From Polyodon spathula (Eukaryota > Chordata > Actinopteri > Acipenseriformes > Polyodontidae), in assembly GCF_017654505.1 (NCBI RefSeq), contig NC_054570.1, positions 1,510,931 through 1,574,930 of the forward strand: a stretch of 64,000 nucleotides of DNA, in the 5' to 3' direction. The notes beneath the pieces are model-generated. The model saw nothing but the letters and a program-made list of their open reading frames with translations, did no database searches and was not told the origin of the DNA. The translations under genes and the position numbers were made by a program. Below, in pieces: positions 50,259 to 64,000 of this stretch (positions are counted from its first letter, which is position 1; each line of letters starts with the position of its first letter).

Positions 50259-51999
50259 CGTGTGTAACAGGTGAAGGGGTGTAATTTGTAACGGCTGTTT
50301 CAATTTTGTAACTGGGGAAATTAACGTGAAAGTGTGTGTAAACTGTAGAAAAACATGTATGCGTCTGAAATATACTGAAATATGTTTATGATTTGTACAT
50401 CTTTTGCAACAAAATGATTCTTTCTCGCCTAATCTGTAACAGAATCGTTTTACACTTGGATCTAATGAAAATCTAATGAAGTCTAAGAAATGTGGACGGG
50501 TTTTAATGCACTGGGGTCAAAGGAAGCTTTAGCAATATTTGTTTCACAATTAAAAGGAATTGACCCTACAGCTAAGAAAAATCAATAATAAACAACCTTT
50601 CAAAGCTAAGTGCATGCTTATTGCGTCATGTCTGCTGTGGACTATTTCTGTGAGAAAAATGCGTTTGGAATACATAAATGTTTTTAATTATTACAATTTA
50701 TTACAACAAGACACCCTTAACAAATAAATCAGAAATAGAATCAACACATGAAAAGCACGCAAGCGACTGACTGCAGTTCAAACAGACGAAACGCTAAGTA
50801 ACGACATCAGCAAAGTCGCTTTCCACCTTTCATAGCCCCCCCACCCCCCCGTCGGATCCGCCCGTGCATTAGACTAGGTTTTTCACTTAAAAGCAAAAAA
50901 GCATTTACAGTACGGACTTGTATTGATTTAGCAGTGCAATAAAAAAAAAAGAGACTTATCTATCGTGTGCGTTAAAAAGTTCAAAGCTCTAATACCGCGG
51001 TAAAAGCGCAGCAAATAATTGTACAGGGACGCAATTAGGTATAACAAATAACATTTAAAACGAGGCTTCACGGTTTCTCCAACATCCTGGCAGATCCCAA
51101 CAAGAAAGATGCACTGTGTTCACTGTGATTTATAAAGAAAGCCGCACCCAATAATTCCGGGAAACAGTTGCAAGAACTTGCAGAGAATTTATACAAAAAA
51201 AACATGTTTAACCCACAGATGTGACTGACTCACTGATACCGTCTAGATCTATCGATTTTCATTGATACCGTTGCCCTACAATCCTTCTCGCTAAAATACA
51301 CAGAATAATCCGCTGTGCAGTTGTTTTAAGATTGTAATCCTGGTTTAAAAGAAAGTTAACGGAGCAGTTGGGCGTGTTGCATTAGGTGCTATATACAATA
51401 GTATAAAAAAAAAAAAAAAAAAGTTTAAAAAAAGTTTCCTCTATCCGCAGTTCTGCGATTTGAAAGTTTTAATTGACTGTGTGTGTGTGTCAGAATGAAA
51501 TACTCGCACACAGTTATGATACTTTTAAAAAGCTGTTAGTGGGGATAGCAGCGCGTCCGGTCGAGGTGTTATTTTGGGGCTGGAACTGAAGCTCGGGTCC
51601 GTGTAGCCCCCGTGTAGCTGTGGAACAACGACAACTATGCTGTAGTTTCAGATGCAGGTAACGCTGTTGGGGCATGCATGCTATCTTTCGGAACTGGGGG
51701 CTGGGGCCGGGGCCTGTATCTGCAAGGACATGACGCATCGTTGAGTAATGTTGTTGTTTTCCTCTGCTCTAGTGTGCTGCCTGACATGACAGGACATGAG
51801 AACTGCCGGCGCTTTCATTCTCTCGTTATGCGAATATGAGGCTTGGTGGTCCAATGGTTAATCCCAGCTCAGTGATTCGCTTAACCTCCTTGTTAATCCT
51901 TGTCCATCGGATGAGGCGTAAAACAAGCGAGGTCCTATTGGAAGAGACTCTGCAGAAGCAGCAGTAGTTGTTAATGATGCAGAGTTCACCCCCCTAGTA

Positions 52000-52055
<56 letters not shown>

Positions 52056-52485
52056 GTGGGTAAGTGTAGAAATATCAGATTTTATTTTAAAATTGCAATG
52101 CCATTAATCACCAAACCTACCATTATAATAACCATTCGCCTAAATATTAATAGTTAAGGCTGTCTATCTAGTATTATACAATGAAACCATCCTGCCTGTA
52201 ACTCTGGCTGGATTGCATTTCCATGATTGCTTGAAACCCAACCACTCTGAAGGAAGAACATAAAAATCACTTAGGAGAGAATTTGCATCTGTCTCCCCGT
52301 GTGGGTGATGGGTATTATAAACTGATCAAGATAAAAAAAAAAAAAGAGAGAACACTTTTCCTTATATTTTCGGGGGGTGCAAACGGTTAACAAATCTATG
52401 ACCGTGTAAAAGAGTACAATTTTAGGAAGATAAACAAAAGCCATTAAGTGAATCAGTAACTAGAGATTTTAAAAGCCACGTGTTT
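50221..52485. other. Intergenic DNA with GT and AAT runs and a SINE
   Basis: (GT)n at 50229-50257, poly-A near 51406-51422, the SINE at 51838-51999 and (AAT)n at 52002-52055. No gene is recognised. Confidence 0.5.
51838..51999 (+). mobile_element. tRNA-derived SINE copy
   Basis: Head GGCTTGGTGGTCCAATGGTTAA resembles a tRNA A box. The body has GAGGTCCTATTGGAAGAGAC and the tail TTCACCCCCCTAGTAATA, in the reverse orientation to the copy at 13590-13812. Confidence 0.7.
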
Positions 52486-54428
52486 TCATGCAGAAAGACA
52501 GAGCAGCAAAGCGATCCCTGAAAGAGTGCCCATGACGATCTGTACAATTTCTGCTTTCAAACATCCAGATCCAGAACCAGATTCTGAAAGAAAAACAAAT
52601 AACACTTCAATTAGGGTGTGCGAAAACTCGTTAGTCGGACTTTGTTTAAGAAGTATTGAAGAAATCCAATCATTGGCGATAACAAGGGCAGTTAACTTCC
52701 ACACTGAGAGTTTTACAAGCCGATTGGAAGAATGTGTTTTGAAACCAACACATTAACGAACGTATTTATTGGATACAGACAAATAATTCTTAAAGGCAAT
52801 TCAGAGTACGAGTAACGAGTTCTTAATTTAAATACATTGCGACGGATAATGAACACATAACGCAGCATCAAGTACTGTGAGCTTATCTTTCCCATGCCTC
52901 TCCAATCTTAGCAGCTGGTCAACTGGGAAGAGCCACGCTCCCTCTACAAATACACCAAGTACAGGGGAGCAATTTTCTAATGGAAAGGTGAGTTACTTGC
53001 GTTGTGATTTACTATGTAGTACTGTTTCTTTTTTCTTTTTTAACAGATATGTTTTCCCGCAGCTTCTGGTTGATTTGAGTTGAATTTGACCAGCACACCT
53101 GAGCACGCTTCGGGATTCCAAACGCATTTAACATTTCTTGAATGGAATGGAATGTTTCCCTTACAAACCCAATAAACTCACCAGTCACAGTAAATTCGTT
53201 TACTGAAGAAGCGTTTCTTCCAGTCACTGAGTTCCAGGCTACGCATGCGTAACGTCCCCCGTCAGCATTTCTTACAGAATCGATCTGGTACTGTGAGCCC
53301 TGGTCAGCCTCTGTCCCATTGAAATACCAGGTGTAATTACAAGGGGGGGTAGACTGAGCCGAACATGTGAATGTTACTGATGACCCTTCAGTTGCTGAGT
53401 CTGGTCCTGTAATAGATGCCTGCTCTGGTCCATCTGCAATGCACACAGGGTATAATTTAAAATATAATAGACTTTTGCATATACAGAAACCTAGCTTCTC
53501 CAAAGAGGGGAATGGAGCCCTGGTTGATGATGTAATCAACATTGGAAACGCTTTCGTTATCCCATTTATATTGCAATCTAGTTACAAGGGATTTTACTGG
53601 TAAGCCTTTATCTGATACTCTGCATACTTAAATGAAGGTCTGATCAGGTCCATTTGCCATGCACGCAAGACACGTGTGAGGATCTATACTCTGCCCTGGA
53701 CTGGATGCTCCGTCCCTGCAGTACTAATCTGTCTGCACATACAACTTGTCTTAACCCTAAATTGTTATTTTTTATCTCATATTGTATTCTAGTAGCATTT
53801 ACTGTAAACTACGCCGTATTTAAATATTGTCTGTGCACGGTAGTCTTGTACTGCCCTGAAACACCTATAACTCGCCTTGGATAAAAACGTCTGCCAAACA
53901 AACAAATAAATAAATAAATAAATAAATAATCTATAAACAGGGGAGCAGTAAGAAAGAGATCAGTAAGCAGCGCGGAGACAAGGGGGTCTTTGGATACCTA
54001 CAATTGACCTGCAATCTGTGTCCAGCGCTCGTCACTTCAACTACAGGGTTATTAGCTTTACATTGATATTCTCCATTATCAGACCGCACCACTGGATTGA
54101 AGGAGACTGTGCTGTTGTTCACAGACAATGTTATTCTGCCACTAGTGGACAAGGGCTGACCGTCCTTCAGCCAGAGCCTTGAGGAAACAGTCTGTGATCC
54201 AAGCACATCGCAGGTCAGGTTTAGAGCCTGGTTTTCTACTGGTTCGTCAGGGTTGGGGTTCACAATCACTGTTCCTATCAGAGCTGCGAATACAAGGGAC
54301 AGAATTAGCAATTCTGCTATTAATGTGACATGTTGCTTTGTGCAGAAATGCTGTATTTGGTGCCCCAGGGAAGTGATCGCAAACTTTGTCTTAAGAAATT
54401 CCTTCTCTAAATAAACATCCATCAGATA

Positions 54429-54470
<42 letters not shown>

Positions 54471-54968
54471 TTTTATATAGCGCCTTTCATAGTGGACCGC
54501 AATCACAAAGCGCTTTATAGAGGTATGCTGTGACCTGTGAGATATAAAACCGAGGTCCTATTGGAAGAGACTCTGCAGCAGCAGCAGCAGTTGTTGGTTC
54601 ACCCCCCTAGTCTCTGTAAGTCGCTTTGGATAGAACGGTTAGAACCGTGTGAATACGACACTTAAAGTGCAAAATCAGCATTAGAAGAATTCTGATTCAC
54701 CAGGTGGGTGTTTGGGGGGGGGGGGGGGTTCAGAAGCATGAATTAGCCTCAGGATCCCACTTCATGGGAAAGGTGAAGCTCAGACACGAATATCTGAGAG
54801 GGGAGGGTGGGAACACTGTTCTAGATGTGCTTTAAGGGAGGGGGATGATATCAAATTACAACCACAAGAGGGACAGGAGCTAGAGGCTGAGCTGTTATTT
54901 GCGTACAATATCTTTTGGCAGGTATTTCCAGTACGGTTATGCTATACGTATACTATAGCTAAAACTAG

Positions 54969-55022
<54 letters not shown>

Positions 55023-55984
55023 TACAGTGCTTACCTATTCTTTACCGTGCTCTCACGCTTTATCGCATTGTGGTATTCAAGAGATGGGTAAAGGGCCCCT
55101 TTCTCTTGAAAAGTTTCCCATAATAAAACCACAGCAATATATAACTAATCAATGGGCAACCGAAATAACATTAATGACCCCGCGATTTAAGATTCTGGGT
55201 GGAGCACTGCTCCTCTCCGGTCTGGTGAATGTCAGCAAGCGTTCTTCTCTGCTGCCGGGCTGGGTCTAGACTAACAATTGGATTTTGGCTGACAGCTGCA
55301 CCTTCCCCCAAATCATGTTTCGACTTTAATAATGGCGTGACTTCAGGGATGGGAATAAGAGTTCCATTGCATAGCAGTTTGATCCATTCCTGGTTTCACG
55401 CCGAGTTTAAGGATCTAATCAAACTCGTATTAAAACCTGGAATGAGTGGAACTCCTACGCACAGACACGCACAGACACTCACACACAGGTACACACACAC
55501 GCACACTCACTCACGGGCACACGCACACACTCAGACACACACACACACACACACACACGCCAGTTAGTAGTGAAGGGGCGCATTTGAATATTTATTCCCG
55601 ATTTACTTACTATGCACGTTCACAGTGACAGTCCCAACGAATGGTTCCACCTCTGCAGACACAAACACGGTTCCCTCAAACGTGTACACCCCGGAGTCGT
55701 TCAGGTAGACGGGCTTGATCTGCAGCGAGCCTGTTTTCTTGTTCAGGGTAACCCTGTTCTTGTAATCGTGGTCTATCTCTGGTTCTGATCCGGCCCAGGA
55801 CACCACAGGCATGCTTTCGGGACCAAAGATCCAGATCATCCCACCGAGGGGTCCCGGGGGTTTAATCTCCAGCAGCACGCTGCCCCCAGCCAGACCGAAC
55901 ACGGGGTCTGTGACGGGTTTTACTTCCAGTACAGCCAGACACCCTAAAAAACAAGACACAATACAAACTGTCCCTTTACAAGAC

Positions 55985-56032
<48 letters not shown>

Positions 56033-56253
56033 TTGCTACATTTACATATCATGATAATACTAACAATAACACATGTTGCTATAGGAACTTATGTAAACGA
56101 ATTATTTGATAGCCATGCACAATTTCAATAAAAAGTTACTTTAAAAAAAAAAGTCATTACAGGCTTAAAAATGCACCTTTCCTTTTCATCCTAATAGGTC
56201 TATTTACCTGCACAGAGCGATCCGACGATCCAAACCACGATGCGCCCTTCCAT
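52486..56253 (-). CDS. Compact CEACAM-like protein (N-A-B) with GPI-type C-terminus, five exons, complete
   Basis: Exons are 56208-56253 (signal peptide MEGRIVVWIVGSLCA), 55611-55943 (N), 54002-54283 (A), 53182-53433 (B) and 52486-52583. All introns are phase 1 and GT-AG; the product is 336 aa. The N domain (PVTDPVFGLAGG to DSGVYTFEG) has no central cysteines. The A domain carries SDNGEYQCKANNP. The B domain opens YGPEQASITGPD and carries YACVAWNSVTGRN. The last exon reads ESGSGSGCLKAEI, then a hydrophobic end (GTLSGIALLLCLSA) and stop, so a GPI anchor is likely. The layout matches mammalian CEACAM6. Intron 1 and intron 2 carry ATT, AC and SINE repeats. Splice pattern and family assignment are firm; function is inferred from the family. 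Confidence 0.9.
54475..54645. mobile_element. Composite SINE / dispersed-repeat copy in CEACAM intron
   Basis: ATATAGCGCCTTTCATAGTGGACC and CACAAAGCGCTTTATAGAGG are followed by CCGAGGTCCTATTGGAAGAGAC, the CAG-rich block and CCCCCCTAGTCTCTGTAAGTCGC. It follows an (AAT)n run. Confidence 0.65.
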
Positions 56254-60220
<3,967 letters not shown>

Positions 60221-60601
60221 ATGAGCAAGCAAAATCCAAACGACCCGGGGCAGTACCCCGAAAAAAGCAACTACCCCGATTCCCCTCCCGCTTACCAAGA
60301 TCCAGGGGTGGTTGGGTATCAGACGGGTTACCCTGGGCCTCAGCAGTACGTCGCCTATCCCCCTGGACAGGGACCCTACCCGCCCGGACAGGGACCCTAC
60401 CCGCCCGGACAGGGACCCTACCCCCCCGGACAGGGACCCTACCCCCCCGGACAGGGGCCGGCAGTCACTGTGCAGCCTGCAATCTACTTGCAAAGGGCCC
60501 CCCTACAGCACCCCATGCCTGACTATTTGGGGTACTCTATTTTCACCATGCTGTGCTGCTGCCTTCCACTGGGGATCGCCGCTCTGATCTACTCCATCTC
60601 G
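60221..60601 (+). CDS. CD225/dispanin family membrane protein, first coding exon (TMEM91/SynDIG-like)
   Basis: The ATG at 60221 opens 127 codons to a phase-0 donor (CTCGGTAAGT at 60602). The N-terminal half is rich in Pro, Gly, Tyr and Gln and contains five copies of a PPGQGPY-type heptad (about 60359-60462, 21-bp repeat). The end, PDYLGYSIFTMLCCCLPLGI followed by AALIYSIS, is the first membrane segment of a CD225 domain with the juxtamembrane double Cys that is palmitoylated in IFITM and SynDIG proteins. The second helix should be in a later exon, which I do not find before 64000. The short LCCC-LPLGIA form is nearest to TMEM91 and SynDIG members. The proline repeats also recall PRRT1. Confidence 0.85.
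60359..60462 (+). repeat. 21-bp coding tandem repeat, about five copies
   Basis: CCGCCCGGACAGGGACCCTAC units encode PPGQGPY heptads in the CD225 protein. Copies are nearly identical at the DNA level, so length variation between individuals is likely. Confidence 0.9.

Positions 60602-64000
<3,399 letters not shown>

Noticed and set aside
60221..60601. Calling the CD225 exon an IFITM antiviral gene
   Set aside because: The membrane segment (LCCCLPLGIAAL) and proline-rich N-terminus fit the TMEM91/SynDIG side of the family better than IFITM1-3.

Overview
The window looks like nuclear DNA of a bony fish. Genes are split by GT-AG introns. Simple-sequence repeats are extremely dense, with many TA, CA, GA and ATT runs and minisatellites. 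There are tRNA-derived SINE copies, a broken Tc1 transposase and a LINE 3' end. One gene is a fish-egg-lectin type tectonin protein. A non-teleost ray-finned fish (sturgeon, paddlefish or similar) is my guess from the repeat style; nothing in the sequence proves the species.

Layout. (1) 2059-5895, minus: a complete six-exon immunoglobulin-superfamily receptor with an ITIM and an ITSM in its tail. (2) 5896-17592: gene-poor, repeat-rich DNA with two arrays of one 36-bp minisatellite and a pair of CTCF-like sites. (3) 17593-18672, plus: a 500-N gap followed by the TIR domain of a fish TLR11-family Toll-like receptor. (4) 23227-25880, plus: the complete coding exons of the platelet-activating-factor acetylhydrolase subunit PAFAH1B3, with Cys at the nucleophile position. 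(5) 28589-31059, minus: a complete four-exon secreted tectonin lectin. An inverted, truncated copy of its last intron and exon lies behind its promoter, and an orphan terminal exon of a second lectin lies at 33266-33364. (6) 36050-44429, minus: a CEACAM-like gene with 15 in-frame exons (one cysteine-poor N domain plus 12 C2-type domains in six A-B pairs). (7) 45970-49330: scrambled CEACAM-like remnants on both strands. (8) 52486-56253, minus: a compact N-A-B CEACAM-like gene that ends in a GPI-type hydrophobic tail. (9) 60221-60601, plus: the first coding exon of a CD225/dispanin (TMEM91/SynDIG-like) membrane protein; the gene runs out of the window.

How it fits together. PAFAH1B3, CEACAM genes and TMEM91 all lie in human 19q13.2, so the window looks like an old conserved neighbourhood. 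Most of its genes are surface or secreted recognition molecules: an inhibitory-type Ig receptor, a TLR, a lectin and CEACAM-like adhesion proteins. The two intact CEACAM-like genes have no signalling tail, whereas the ITIM/ITSM receptor does; any functional pairing is only inference. The CEACAM array shows domain birth by tandem exon-pair duplication, inverted duplication, and decay. All exon joins were read by eye from splice sites and phase and have no transcript support.
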